A stretch of 64,000 nt of DNA from Halorubrum xinjiangense (GCF_900102375.1 NZ_FNBO01000003.1:206870-270869), one strand, 5' to 3'; positions 9,009 through 22,257 are shown, counted from the first letter of the stretch. The notes: generated from the letters alone by a model not told the origin. Made by a program: numbers and translations.

Positions 9009-12000
9009 CTACCCCTCCTCCGCGGGCTCGACGGCGTCGAACCCCCACTCGTCGATCTCGTCGGTCGGCTCGTCGTCGACGTCGTCGCTCCCCTCCTCAC
9101 CGTCGCGGCCCTCGTCGGCCCCCTCTTCACCGTCGCGGCCCTCGTCACCTTCATCGGTGTCGTCGCTCGTCGCCGGTTTCTCGGTGTCGTCGGTCGCGGC
9201 CGACTCCTCGTCGTGAATCTCGCCGGAGGGCTCGCTATCGACGGGCTCTGCGGCGCTGAACCCCTCGCTCACGTCGGGGTCCGCGCTCGAGTCGGGCGAC
9301 GCGCCGCCCTCGGACGGGGGCGCGGGCGACGAGAGCACGTCGACCCCCTCGTCGAACGGCTCCCCGAAGTCGATCTGATCCGGGTCGCCGGATCCGTCGC
9401 TCGCGGGCGTCGCCTCCGCCTCGGAGACACCCTCGAAATCGCCGTGCGAGGGGTCCGGCGACGGCGCAGCCGACGGGTCGGACTCGGTCGGGGGCGCGTC
9501 GGTCGCGTCGGCGTCCGCGGCGTCGGGCTCGGTTCCCGTCGTCGCCGGATCCGGGCCGGCCGGCTCGTCGTCGGCCGCCTCGGCTTCCCGGGCCGTTTCG
9601 GCGAGCGCCTCGCGGTCGCTCGGGGCGACTTCGACGTCGCCCGCGTGGTTCATCTCCAGGAGGGCGTCGGCGACCGAGTCGGGGACTTCGCCGCGGTACG
9701 TCTCGAACAGGTCCTCAGCAGCGTCGAGTATCTCCGCGGCCTCCGCCTCACCGTCGGCGTCGGGCGTCGGCCGGGGGACCAGCTCTTCCTTGTCGCGGTC
9801 GACGTTGATCAGCACCGACTCCATCTCCCGGAGGTCCTCCAGCGACCGCTCCAGCTCGTCGTTGGCCATCAGCGCGAGCACCGTCTCCGGGTCGTTGATG
9901 AACGCCTGGAACGTCGCCGCCACCTGCGCGTAGCTGTTGAGCCCGTGATCGATGAGGTACGCTAACACGATCCGGCGCTTGCGCAGCTCCTCGTCGAGCG
10001 TCGCGCGGCTCCAGCCGCGGTCGAACATGATGTCCTCGAGGGTATTCGAGTCGCCCATCTGGAGGAACTCGTCCGTCTCCGCCTGCCACTGGAACACGTC
10101 TTGGACGTTGATCTCGTCGTTCTCGGCGTCGTAGTGGTTGATCTCGGTGATCGACTTGTTCCGGCGCACCTTCTTCCCTTGGACGCGGGTGGAGGTCTGG
10201 ATGGAGACCAGATCGAGCGCGGTGAACATCGTCTTCGAGACGTTGATCGGGTCGGTGGTGAACCGCTTGAGCACCTCGCCGACGGAGTCGGCGTGGAACG
10301 TGGTGTAGGTGGTGTGGCCGGTCGACATCACCTGGAACGCGGTCCGGCCCTCCTCGCCGCGGATCTCACCCATCACGATGTAGTCGGGGCGCTGGCGGAG
10401 CGCGGCCTCCAGCAGGTCGAACTCGTCGATGTCGCCCTTGTCGTCGTCGGAGAAGGAGGGGCGCGTGACGGAGGCGATCCAGTTACGCTGGGGGAGCTCG
10501 ACCTCGCGGGTGTCCTCGATGGAGACGATCTTCGCGTTGGAGGGGATAAAGAGGGAGACAGCGTTCAGGCTCGTCGTCTTCCCGGAGGCGGTCCCGCCGG
10601 CGAAGATCAGGCTCTTGTGGTTCTCGATGGAGAGCCACAAAAAGGCCATCTCGTCGAGCGAGAACGTCTTCCAGTTGATCAGGTCGATCGGGGTGAACGG
10701 CACGTCGTTGAACTGCCGGATCGTGTAGTTGGTCCCGTGATCGGACACCTCGCGGCCGAGGGTGAGCTGGGCGCGCGAGCCGTCCGGGAGGGTGGCGTCC
10801 ACCTGCGGCCGGCGCTTCGAGATCCCCTTCCCGGAGCGCTGGGCGAGCTTCACAACGAAGTCGTCGAGCTCGTCGGTGCCGTGGTGGATGTTCGTGATGA
10901 TCTGCTCGTACTCCGAGTGGTAGACGAAGACGGGGGAGTTGTACCCGTCACAGGAGATGTCCTCGACGTTGATGTCGTACTTGATCGGGTCGATCCGCTC
11001 GTAGCCGACGAAGTCCCGCTTCAGGTAGTACAGCAGCTTCTCGACCTGGTGGTCAGAGAGGGTCCGTGAGTCCTCGGCGAGCACCGCGGGCTCGGGCCGA
11101 GCGCTGATCGTCGGCGGGTCAGGCGGCGATTCGGTCGGGGGCTCGTACCCGAGCGACTCCGCGATCCGTCCGGCGATCCCTTCCGTCGGGTCGATGCCGA
11201 ACCGGTCGACCAGCGTGTCCGCGATCCCGGCCTCGTCGCCATCGTCCTCGTAGAGTCCATAGCGGTCGAGCAGCGAGCGCGCCTCCTCAACTATCACCTC
11301 CTCGCGGAACGCCTCGTCGCCGCCCGCGATCGACTCGGCGGCGTACTTGATCGAGGTCCGGAGCTTCCCGGTGAGAAACTCCGTGAGGTCCGCCTCGATC
11401 TCCGTCCGGTACGGCTGGACGGCGTAGTACTTCGCCTCGTTCTCCTTCCGCGACCGGAAGACGATGACGAACGAGTACGGCTTGTTCACCCAGTAGCGCT
11501 CTTCCTCTTGGAAGTGCGTCTTCTTCGGCATCGGAACCGCCTTCTCTAAGTCGTACCGGTTCGTCAGCGTAGTGTGGCCTTCGTCGGTGGAGAAGAACGC
11601 GTCCTCGTCGATGTCGGGGTTGACGTCCACCGTCCGCTCGTCGACGAGGTCGGCGAGGTCGGCCGCGGCGCTCCCACCCGCGCCGAGCAGCTCCTCGGTC
11701 CGGTCCGGATCGAAGCCGAGCGCCTCCGTCTTGTCCTCGTGGGTGAATTCCAGCGGCACCGCCTCTCCCTCCTCGTTCTCCTCGGTCGGCGGGTTCCCGT
11801 CCGCGTCGAGGAAGAACTCCTCGCGGTAGTCGTCCCACGTGTAGTAGCCTTTCAAGACGGGAACAGAGTAGGGGTCGTAGCGTGCGGCGCACAGGTCCCA
11901 GAGGACATCGCCGACCGCGGCCGCCGCACGGAAGCGGTAGTCGGTCTCGCTCGGGTCGAACCCGAGGAGCGTCGCGGGATCGAACGCCACTCGGTCCCAC

Positions 12001-12956
12001 TCCTCGGGCGTCGGCGCGCGCGATGGCACCAACTCGACGCTGTCGCCGGGAGCGACGACGACGCCTGAGGTGCCGCCGCGACCGACCGGGGCGTCGAAGA
12101 CCGTCTCGGGGTCGGTGGCGGCGGGGACGGTCTCGTCGAGATCGCCTTCACCGTCTACAGCCGAGCCGGTCTCTTCGCCCTCGTTCGGGCCGTCACCCGC
12201 TACGGCGCTCGCTTCGTCCGCGTCCGGGCCGTCCGCACCTCCCTCTTCGTCCGTTTCCGTCTCTTCCGCGTCCGTCTCTTCCGCATTCGTCTCGTCTGCG
12301 TCCGTCTCTTCCGCGTCCGTCTCGTCTGCGTCATCCGCCACCTCGCCCGCCGCATCGTCTTCGGCGCTGTCGTCGTCTTCGCCCTGCTCGTTTGCGGCGG
12401 ATTCGGGCGTCGACGGCGCCGCCACCCGCTCACCGGTCGGCACGACGGCGGCGCCGTCGAGGACGACGGCGTCGGGGCCGACGACGAGCGTGCCTCGCTC
12501 CGGGGTGCCGTGGCCGGGTACCGCGGTCTCTCCGTCCGCTTCGAAGGGCTCGTCGACGCCCGCAGCGCGGACGACCTCGCTCGCGCCCTCCGGCAGGTGG
12601 AGCGCGACCGCGTCCGCCGGGACGACCGGCGCGTCCGGCACGTCGGCGTACACGCGCTCCGCGGCGTCCTCGCGTCCCCGTTCCGCGAGCAGCGACCGCC
12701 AGGTGTACCGGTCGGTGACGACCGGAGCGCCGTCGCTCGTTCCGTCTCGGTCGTCGGATTCCGTCGGGGCGGACGCTCCGTCGTCCGATTCGTCCACTTC
12801 AGTCGCGTCCGCTTCAATCGAGTCCACTTGAGTCGCGTCCGTCGACGCCTCCCTATGGTCCGCTTCAGTCGCGTCCGCGTCCTCCGCCTTGGACGCCGAT
12901 CGGTCGCCCTCGGGACCGGACCGCTGGGCGGACCGCTCGGCGTCCTCGTCGCTCAT
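9009..12956 (-). CDS. Type II/IV secretion ATPase (PilB/TadA-like) with long acidic termini
   Basis: This 1315-residue protein is about twice the usual size of archaeal PilB/GspE ATPases. The catalytic core (about 560-1020) has Walker A GGTASGKTT near 785, then VSIEDTREVELP (Asp box), Walker B-like DYIVMGEIRGEEG near 857 and a His box STGHTTYTTFHAD. The extra length comes from an N-terminal acidic region (about 1-310), including Glu/Asp/Thr repeats such as DADETNAEETDAEETETD, and a disordered acidic C-terminal tail (about 1080-1315) with repeats of GRDGEEG. It should power assembly of the downstream pilin-like proteins. The ATG at 12956 begins MSDEDAERS; an upstream in-frame start lies in the divergent promoter. 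A TTATCA box at about 13010-13018 may drive the operon. Confidence 0.88.
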   Translation of the reverse strand: MSDEDAERSAQRSGPEGDRSASKAEDADATEADHREASTDATQVDSIEADATEVDESDDGASAPTESDDRDGTSDGAPVVTDRYTWRSLLAERGREDAAERVYADVPDAPVVPADAVALHLPEGASEVVRAAGVDEPFEADGETAVPGHGTPERGTLVVGPDAVVLDGAAVVPTGERVAAPSTPESAANEQGEDDDSAEDDAAGEVADDADETDAEETDADETNAEETDAEETETDEEGGADGPDADEASAVAGDGPNEGEETGSAVDGEGDLDETVPAATDPETVFDAPVGRGGTSGVVVAPGDSVELVPSRAPTPEEWDRVAFDPATLLGFDPSETDYRFRAAAAVGDVLWDLCAARYDPYSVPVLKGYYTWDDYREEFFLDADGNPPTEENEEGEAVPLEFTHEDKTEALGFDPDRTEELLGAGGSAAADLADLVDERTVDVNPDIDEDAFFSTDEGHTTLTNRYDLEKAVPMPKKTHFQEEERYWVNKPYSFVIVFRSRKENEAKYYAVQPYRTEIEADLTEFLTGKLRTSIKYAAESIAGGDEAFREEVIVEEARSLLDRYGLYEDDGDEAGIADTLVDRFGIDPTEGIAGRIAESLGYEPPTESPPDPPTISARPEPAVLAEDSRTLSDHQVEKLLYYLKRDFVGYERIDPIKYDINVEDISCDGYNSPVFVYHSEYEQIITNIHHGTDELDDFVVKLAQRSGKGISKRRPQVDATLPDGSRAQLTLGREVSDHGTNYTIRQFNDVPFTPIDLINWKTFSLDEMAFLWLSIENHKSLIFAGGTASGKTTSLNAVSLFIPSNAKIVSIEDTREVELPQRNWIASVTRPSFSDDDKGDIDEFDLLEAALRQRPDYIVMGEIRGEEGRTAFQVMSTGHTTYTTFHADSVGEVLKRFTTDPINVSKTMFTALDLVSIQTSTRVQGKKVRRNKSITEINHYDAENDEINVQDVFQWQAETDEFLQMGDSNTLEDIMFDRGWSRATLDEELRKRRIVLAYLIDHGLNSYAQVAATFQAFINDPETVLALMANDELERSLEDLREMESVLINVDRDKEELVPRPTPDADGEAEAAEILDAAEDLFETYRGEVPDSVADALLEMNHAGDVEVAPSDREALAETAREAEAADDEPAGPDPATTGTEPDAADADATDAPPTESDPSAAPSPDPSHGDFEGVSEAEATPASDGSGDPDQIDFGEPFDEGVDVLSSPAPPSEGGASPDSSADPDVSEGFSAAEPVDSEPSGEIHDEESAATDDTEKPATSDDTDEGDEGRDGEEGADEGRDGEEGSDDVDDEPTDEIDEWGFDAVEPAEEG

Positions 12957-13063
12957 AGTTCGGAGAACAGCTCGTCCGTTGAAAAAGGTGTCTCGCAAAA
13001 CACCGCGATTGATAATCGACCGGGACGGGCGGGTTTTAGGCCCCCGCGCACCGATCGCCGTCC

Positions 13064-13762
13064 GTGTCACGCTCCGAGCGGTTCCGGCGACTGCGACGGC
13101 TCCGGCAGCCCGCCGTCAGGCGGCGCGTCCGCGCGGCGATCGCCGAGGAGCTGCTCGGAACGCCGCGAAGTCTCGCCGTCGTCTGCGCGTTCACCGCGTT
13201 CATGCTCGCGGTCGGGAGCGGGTACTACGCGCCGACCGCGGGCGAGGTGCCGGTCGCGCTCTGGCCGCTGTACGCCGACTCGGCGGTCGCCGTCGCGCTC
13301 GGCGGCGGCGTCCTCGCGACCCTCGTGGCGACCGTCCGGCGCGGCGGCGACGTCACCGCGGACGCGCCGGTCTCCCGCGGACTGGCGTACCTCCACACGC
13401 TCGCGTTCGTCTGGTTGGTTCAGTTCGGCGTCTGGCCGCTGGTCTCGCTCAACCTCGCGTTCGGCGAGTACGTCGCCGCTCCCGACGCGTGGATCTACTA
13501 CTGGGGGGTGATCGGTACGCACCTGCTGTTCGTGGGGCTCGCGCTGTTGTTTCCGGCGTTCGGACGCACGACGCGCGGCGCGCTCGCGACGGCGCTCGGG
13601 CTCGGCGCGGTCAACGTCATCGTCGACTACGGATTCGGCTACCACCCGCCCCTGCTGTACGAGCCCGGGGCCGGGCTGGCGGCCGCGACGCTCGCCATCG
13701 CGGTCGGTTCCGTCGCGCTCGCGTCGCGCTCGTTCCGGCGGCTGGAAGAGGGGTCGGACTGA
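13064..13762 (+). CDS. DUF1405-like multi-pass membrane protein
   Basis: This 232-residue protein starts at GTG 13064 and is read divergently from the pilus ATPase. A short Arg-rich cytoplasmic N-terminus is followed by about six hydrophobic helices (approximately 38-55, 68-92, 110-130, 145-165, 172-190, 205-222). The pattern LGTPRSLAVVCAF plus the Tyr/Trp-rich loops agrees with the DUF1405 family of archaeal and Bacillus membrane proteins, whose function is unknown. GTTTTAGG at about 13032-13039 is correctly placed as its TATA box. The family assignment is by recall of the pattern. Confidence 0.75.
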   Translation: MSRSERFRRLRRLRQPAVRRRVRAAIAEELLGTPRSLAVVCAFTAFMLAVGSGYYAPTAGEVPVALWPLYADSAVAVALGGGVLATLVATVRRGGDVTADAPVSRGLAYLHTLAFVWLVQFGVWPLVSLNLAFGEYVAAPDAWIYYWGVIGTHLLFVGLALLFPAFGRTTRGALATALGLGAVNVIVDYGFGYHPPLLYEPGAGLAAATLAIAVGSVALASRSFRRLEEGSD

Positions 13763-13846
13763 GCCGCGGTCGGAAAAACAGGCTCGGTCGAGCGCTGTTT
13801 AAATGACTTCAACAGCAGCGACAGATATTATTTAAGTTGTATAAAA

Positions 13847-13949
13847 GGGCGCGGCGGGATCCACGCGAGCGAACGCAGTGAGCGAGCGTGGAGCCAGTCG
13901 CGCCCGTGACTGAGCGAAGCGAAGGAACGGGCACGGCGGGATTTGAACC
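13847..13949. repeat. 103-bp direct repeat, distal copy, ending in tRNA 3'-like sequence
   Basis: This copy begins GGGCGCGGCGGGATCCACG and ends GCGGGATTTGAACC, the complement of a T-arm. It matches the block at 14035-14137 nearly base for base over exactly 103 bp. Inside is the inverted motif GCGAGCGAACG...AGTGAGCGAGCG. The end corresponds to the 3' part of the neighbouring tRNA-Arg with one changed base, so it looks like a tRNA fragment copied along with flanking DNA. Confidence 0.75.
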
Positions 13950-14034
13950 TCAGTCACTTCGCTCGCTCCGCTCGCTCCGTTCCCTGCTTCGAATCCCGCT
14001 TGTGCCGCTACTGCTCACTTCGTTCGCAGATAGC

Positions 14035-14137
14035 GGGCGCGGCGGGATCCACGCGAGCGAACGAAGTGAGCGAGCGTGGAGCCAGTCGTGCCCGTGACCG
14101 AACGTAGTGAGGGAACGGGCGCGACGGGATTCGAACC
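14035..14137. repeat. 103-bp direct repeat, proximal copy, overlapping tRNA-Arg 3' end
   Basis: This is the second copy of the 13847 block. Its last ~22 bases are the 3' end (T-arm and acceptor strand) of the tRNA-Arg gene. Between the copies, 13988-14007 carries a similar tRNA-end sequence in opposite orientation. The arrangement resembles the footprint left by site-specific integration or by replication slippage at a tRNA end. Confidence 0.75.
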
Positions 14138-14188
14138 CGCGATCGAGAGGTTAGGAACCTCTCGCCCTGTCCGCTAGGCCACGCGCCC
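14116..14188 (-). tRNA. tRNA-Arg (anticodon CCU)
   Basis: The minus strand folds into a standard cloverleaf. The acceptor is GGGCGCG paired with CGCGCCC. The anticodon stem is AGAGG/CCTCT around the loop TTCCTAA, giving anticodon CCU that reads AGG. The T-arm is GCGGG TTCGAAT CCCGT. The discriminator base is G and CCA is not encoded. There is no intron. The 3' end lies inside a 103-bp block that is repeated further downstream. Confidence 0.93.
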
Positions 14189-14241
14189 AAAACGGGTGGA
14201 AAAAACGGGACGGCAGGGATCGGTCGGCACCGGGGGCCGGC

Positions 14242-14517
14242 TTACGCGCTGGTTTCCTTGTCGGTCTCGGTCTCGAGCTCGTCAAGGTCCTCGTCCTCGT
14301 CTTCGAGCGTCGAGTCCGCCTTCTCGCCGTCTTGCATGTCTTTCAGCTCTTCTTCGACCTGTTCGCGGCCCTTCTTGAACTCGCCCATCGCCTGGCCGGT
14401 CGACCGAGCGAGCTTCGGGATCTTGTTCGCCCCGAACAGCAGGACCAACACGAGCAGGATGATGAGGAGCTCCGGCCCCGCCGGAATGCCGCCGATCAGT
14501 GGTGTCGCACTTACCAT
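14242..14517 (-). CDS. tatA: Twin-arginine translocase subunit TatA
   Basis: This 91-residue protein has a short N-terminus, a single membrane helix (about 15-32, PELLIILLVLVLLFGANKIP), a glycine hinge and an amphipathic helix (KIPKLARSTGQAMGEFKKG, about 31-50). A very acidic tail follows. This is the TatA/TatE layout, which forms the protein-conducting part of the Tat pathway. Haloarchaea send most secreted proteins through Tat; the window contains Tat substrates at about 27.9 and 46.9 kb. No tatC is adjacent. ACTATAATC at about 14545-14553 on the minus strand fits as its promoter element. Confidence 0.92.
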   Translation of the reverse strand: MVSATPLIGGIPAGPELLIILLVLVLLFGANKIPKLARSTGQAMGEFKKGREQVEEELKDMQDGEKADSTLEDEDEDLDELETETDKETSA

Positions 14518-14615
14518 CTCTGCCTCCGAGTAACCCTGTGGCGATTATAGTCTTTTTGCCTCGATCGGACCGCCGCCGCCGAAACGGTGATACGCGCGGC
14601 CGACGAGGTGCCGAT

Positions 14616-15086
14616 ATGCCAGACGTCGGCGACGACGCCCCCGACTTCACCGGATCGCTCGTAGACGGCGACATCGCGCCGTTCGAACTCTCCGACCACC
14701 TCGGCGAGGAGCCGGTCGTGCTCGCCTTCTTCCCCGCCGCCTTCTCGAACACCTGTACCGACGAGATGGAGGCGCTTCGCGACGGGTTCGACCGCGACGA
14801 CTGCGCCCTCTTTGGCGTGAGTACCGACCTGCCGCACGCGCTCGGCGCGTACCGGACGCAGTACGACCTCCCGTTCGCCTTGGTTGGCGACCCGGACCAC
14901 CGCGCGATCGAGGCGTACGACGTGATCGAGGAGTTCGAACACTACGGCGTCGAGACGGTCGCGCAGCGCGCCGTCTTCGTGATCGACGCGGACGGGACCG
15001 TGACGTACCGCTGGCTCGCGGACAACGCAGGGCAGGAACCGGACTACGACGCGCTCGCCGAGGCGGTGGCGGACGCGGCGGCCTGA
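14616..15086 (+). CDS. Peroxiredoxin (AhpC/TSA, Bcp-like)
   Basis: This 156-residue thioredoxin-fold peroxidase reduces peroxides in the cytoplasm. The active-site segment FFPAAFSNTCTDEM places the peroxidatic cysteine at about 47, with upstream Phe-Pro and following Thr/Glu as in Prx/AhpE families. A second cysteine at about 63 might act as resolving residue. The C-terminal part (FVIDADGTVTYRW) is typical. The start ATG 14616 is chosen because the protein then begins MPDVGDDAPDF, the usual start of the family; longer upstream frames are non-homologous. Confidence 0.9.
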   Translation: MPDVGDDAPDFTGSLVDGDIAPFELSDHLGEEPVVLAFFPAAFSNTCTDEMEALRDGFDRDDCALFGVSTDLPHALGAYRTQYDLPFALVGDPDHRAIEAYDVIEEFEHYGVETVAQRAVFVIDADGTVTYRWLADNAGQEPDYDALAEAVADAAA

Positions 15087-15131
15087 CGGGCGCGGCGGCC
15101 TGACGGGCGACCGGTCGGACGGTGGCCGCGC

Positions 15132-17177
15132 TCAGGCCGGGTCCCGGAGCGATTCGAGCGCCTCCGGGTTCTCCATCGACGAGAGGTCGCCCGGGTCCTC
15201 GCCGTTGTACACCGACTCGATCGCGCGGCGGATGATCTTCCCCGACTGCGTCTTCGGGAAGGCGTCGACGAACAGCAGTTCGCGCGGCCGGAACGGCTTG
15301 CCGTGTTCGTCGCCGACCAGCGCCCGAAGCTCCTCGCGGAGATCGTCGCCCGGGTCCACGTCGGGTTCGAGGACGACGTACGCGACGACCGCGGTGCCGG
15401 TGGTGTCGTCCGGGACGCCGACCGCCGCCGCCTGGTTGACGGCGTCGTGGTCGATGAGGACACCCTCTATCTCGGCCGGGCCGACCTTCCGGCCGGCAAC
15501 GTTGAGGGCGTCGTCGGCGCGGCCGTGGAGGAACCAGAAGCCGTCTTCGTCCTTCTGCGCGAAGTCGCCGTGGTCCCAGAGGTCGTCCCACGTCGACCAG
15601 TACTCTTCCAGGTAGCGCTCGTCGCCCGACCACAGCGACTTCGTCATCGAGGGACAGGAGTCGCGCGCGACGAGGTAGCCGCGCCGCCCCGACTCCGTCA
15701 CCGACTCGCCGGCCTCGTCGACGATGTCGATGTCCATCCCGAGCCCCGGCCCGCCGAGCGTACAGGGCTTCAGGGGCTGGTTCGGCATCGGCATCAGGAA
15801 GCAGCCGCAGATCTCCGTCCCGCCCGAGATGTTGACGATGGGGCACTCGCCGCCGCCGACCGCGTCGTAGAACCAGCGCCACGACTCGGGGTCCCACGGC
15901 TCGCCGGTCGAGCCCAAGATCCGGAGCGAGGAGAGGTCGTGGTCCTCGACCCACTCGTCCCCGTGTTTGCGGAGCGCGCGGATCGCGGTCGGCGAGATGC
16001 CGAACTGCGTGACCCCGTGTCGCTCGATCATCTCCCAGAAGCGGTCCGGCTCGGGGTGGTCGGGCGCGCCCTCGTACATCACGACCGTCCCGCCGAACGC
16101 GTGGTTCCCGATCAGCGTCCACGGGCCCATCATCCAGCCGATGTCGGAGACCCAGAAGAACCGGTCCGCGGGCTTCTGGTCGAAGCCGAAGTGGATCTCC
16201 TTCGCGCACTGTGTGAGGACGCCCGCGTGGGTGTGGACGATCCCTTTCGGCGTCCCGGTCGTCCCCGAGGAGTACAACAGCATGGACTCCTGGCCGCTCG
16301 GGAGGTGTTTCGTCTCGTACGTCGCGGGCTGGGAGCCGACCGCGTCGTCCCATGTCCGGTCGCGGTCGCCGTCCCACGGGACGGGATCGACGCCGTCGGC
16401 TCCGGAGCTACCGCTATCGCTGCTGCCGTCGCTCGCGGGCGTCGCTCCCAGTCGGTCGTACACGACCACCTCCTCGACGTGGCCGGCGTCCGCGACCGCG
16501 TCGTCCGCGGTCGCCTTCAGCCGGACCTCGTCGCCCCGCCGGTAGAACCCGTCGCCGGTGAAAAGCACCGCGGGCTCCGCGTCGTCGATCCGCGTCGCGG
16601 TCGCCTCGCGGCCGAACCCGGAGAAGATCGGCACGGCGATCGCGCCGACCTTCAGGCAGCCGTAGAGGATCGCGACGACCTCTGGCACCATCGGCATGTA
16701 CAGCCCGACGGTGTCGCCGGTCTCGATCCCCGCCTCCGTCAGGTAGTTCGCGACGCGGTCGCTCTGTCGGCGGAGCTCGTGGAAGGTGATCTCGCGGACG
16801 TCGCCCGGCTCGCCCTCCCAGATCAGCGCGACGCGGTTCCGGTTCGGGGAGTCGACCGCGGCGTGGCGGTCGACGACGTTGTGCGCGACGTTGACCTCGC
16901 CGCCGGGGTACCAGTCGGAGAACTGCGGCCCCTCAGTATCGTCCCGGACCGCGTCGTACTCGGTGTAAAACTCGATGTCGAGGTAGTCGACGATCTCGTC
17001 CCAGAACCAGTCGACGCCGGAATCGGGCTCGCCCGCGACCGCCGAGGTGGTGCGTTCGATGAGCGCCTCGTAGTCGTCGATCCCGTGCTCGCGCATGAAC
17101 GCGGCGACGTTCGTCGACTCCGCGAACGCCTCGCTCGGCTCGTGTACGACCTCGTCTATCCCCTCGTACTCGTCCAT
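15132..17177 (-). CDS. AMP-forming acyl-CoA synthetase (acetyl/propionyl-CoA synthetase-like)
   Basis: This 681-residue adenylate-forming enzyme activates a short carboxylic acid to acyl-CoA with ATP. It has an N-terminal ACAS region with IEFYTEYDAV and FSDWYPGGEVN (about 70-95). The phosphate loop is SSGTTGTPKG (about 298-307), followed by STGEPWDPESWRWFY (about 430) and the GRADDALNVAGRKVGPAEIE hinge (about 550-570). The C-terminal catalytic lysine lies in KTQSGKIIRR at about 646. An acidic/Ser-rich insert (about 255-280) interrupts the N-domain. Substrate preference cannot be decided from sequence; acetate or propionate is the likely choice. It is monocistronic by spacing. Confidence 0.88.
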   Translation of the reverse strand: MDEYEGIDEVVHEPSEAFAESTNVAAFMREHGIDDYEALIERTTSAVAGEPDSGVDWFWDEIVDYLDIEFYTEYDAVRDDTEGPQFSDWYPGGEVNVAHNVVDRHAAVDSPNRNRVALIWEGEPGDVREITFHELRRQSDRVANYLTEAGIETGDTVGLYMPMVPEVVAILYGCLKVGAIAVPIFSGFGREATATRIDDAEPAVLFTGDGFYRRGDEVRLKATADDAVADAGHVEEVVVYDRLGATPASDGSSDSGSSGADGVDPVPWDGDRDRTWDDAVGSQPATYETKHLPSGQESMLLYSSGTTGTPKGIVHTHAGVLTQCAKEIHFGFDQKPADRFFWVSDIGWMMGPWTLIGNHAFGGTVVMYEGAPDHPEPDRFWEMIERHGVTQFGISPTAIRALRKHGDEWVEDHDLSSLRILGSTGEPWDPESWRWFYDAVGGGECPIVNISGGTEICGCFLMPMPNQPLKPCTLGGPGLGMDIDIVDEAGESVTESGRRGYLVARDSCPSMTKSLWSGDERYLEEYWSTWDDLWDHGDFAQKDEDGFWFLHGRADDALNVAGRKVGPAEIEGVLIDHDAVNQAAAVGVPDDTTGTAVVAYVVLEPDVDPGDDLREELRALVGDEHGKPFRPRELLFVDAFPKTQSGKIIRRAIESVYNGEDPGDLSSMENPEALESLRDPA

Positions 17178-17225
17178 CTCGTCCAGTGATTTTCGCGGCG
17201 ACAGTAAGTAACTTTCCTGAAGGAC

Positions 17226-17609
17226 CTACCGCGGCTCGCCGCACTCGCCCGCGACCTCGACGGCCGCGTCGTCGACCGCGACCAGTCCATCGTACACGCG
17301 ACAGGTCCCCGCGTCCCACGCGAGCCGCCCTTCCCAGTCGGCGCCGGTGACCGCGGCCTCGTGGCGCCCGTTCACGCCGACAGTCACCTCGAAGGCGCGG
17401 GCAACGCCGGCGTCGACGCGGTCGGACTCCGCTTCGTACGTCGTCCCGTCGTCGCCCTCGACGAGCACGTCCACGTCGACGGGGTCATCGCCGTCGTTTC
17501 GCACCGTCAGGTCGAGTCGGCCGGGGTCGGCCCCTCCGAGGCCGAGGCAGCCGGCGGTCACGGCCGCGAGCGCGCCGGCGCCCGCCGCGAGGAGTCCGCG
17601 TCGTTCCAT
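17226..17609 (-). CDS. Small predicted lipoprotein, uncharacterised
   Basis: This 127-residue protein starts with MERRGLLAAGAGALAAVTAG and then cysteine 21, a lipobox-like junction preceded by an arginine pair. Export and lipid anchoring to the outer membrane face are therefore likely, probably by Tat. The mature part is a single beta-sandwich-like domain (RLDLTVRNDGDDPVDVDVLV) of the type seen in small haloarchaeal secreted proteins. A longer frame exists upstream, but the 17609 ATG puts the signal peptide at the N-terminus. Function unknown. Confidence 0.75.
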   Translation of the reverse strand: MERRGLLAAGAGALAAVTAGCLGLGGADPGRLDLTVRNDGDDPVDVDVLVEGDDGTTYEAESDRVDAGVARAFEVTVGVNGRHEAAVTGADWEGRLAWDAGTCRVYDGLVAVDDAAVEVAGECGEPR

Positions 17610-17693
17610 GGCGGTCGCTCGTCGCGAAGGTACTTCAAGCCCGGACACGCGGCGCGGTCGTCGACGCCGTCGAAACGGGACCGCCGGAGACGG

Positions 17694-22126
<4,433 letters not shown>

Positions 22127-22146
22127 TTACCATCGCTAGTCGCTGT

Positions 22147-22161
22147 CGGCTTATAAAGCCG
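22147..22161 (-). promoter_or_regulatory. gyrB TATA box inside a palindrome
   Basis: CGGCTTATAAAGCCG is a perfect 6-base inverted repeat around ATA, with the TATA box at its centre, about 30 bases upstream of the gyrB ATG. The position fits the gyrase promoter. The symmetry could bind a repressor or respond to supercoiling. Confidence 0.55.
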
Positions 22162-22188
22162 GCGCACGCGCGCGGGCGTGAACGGCGA

Positions 22189-22257
22189 AGCCCGCTCTCC
22201 CACCACCGGACAGCCCGCTCTTCCGCCACCAGACAGCCCGCTCTTCCGCCACCCGAA
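22189..22257. repeat. Three 23-bp tandem repeats
   Basis: Three near-identical units beginning AGCCCGCTCTTCCGCCACC lie head to tail (22189, 22212, 22235) between gyrB and the alcohol dehydrogenase gene. They show no dyad symmetry or coding sense. Their position just upstream of two divergent promoters is the only functional hint. Confidence 0.7.

Noticed and set aside
15303..17189. 628-residue plus-strand frame opposite the acyl-CoA synthetase
   Set aside because: Antisense shadow with Val/Arg/Asp-biased composition and no domain.
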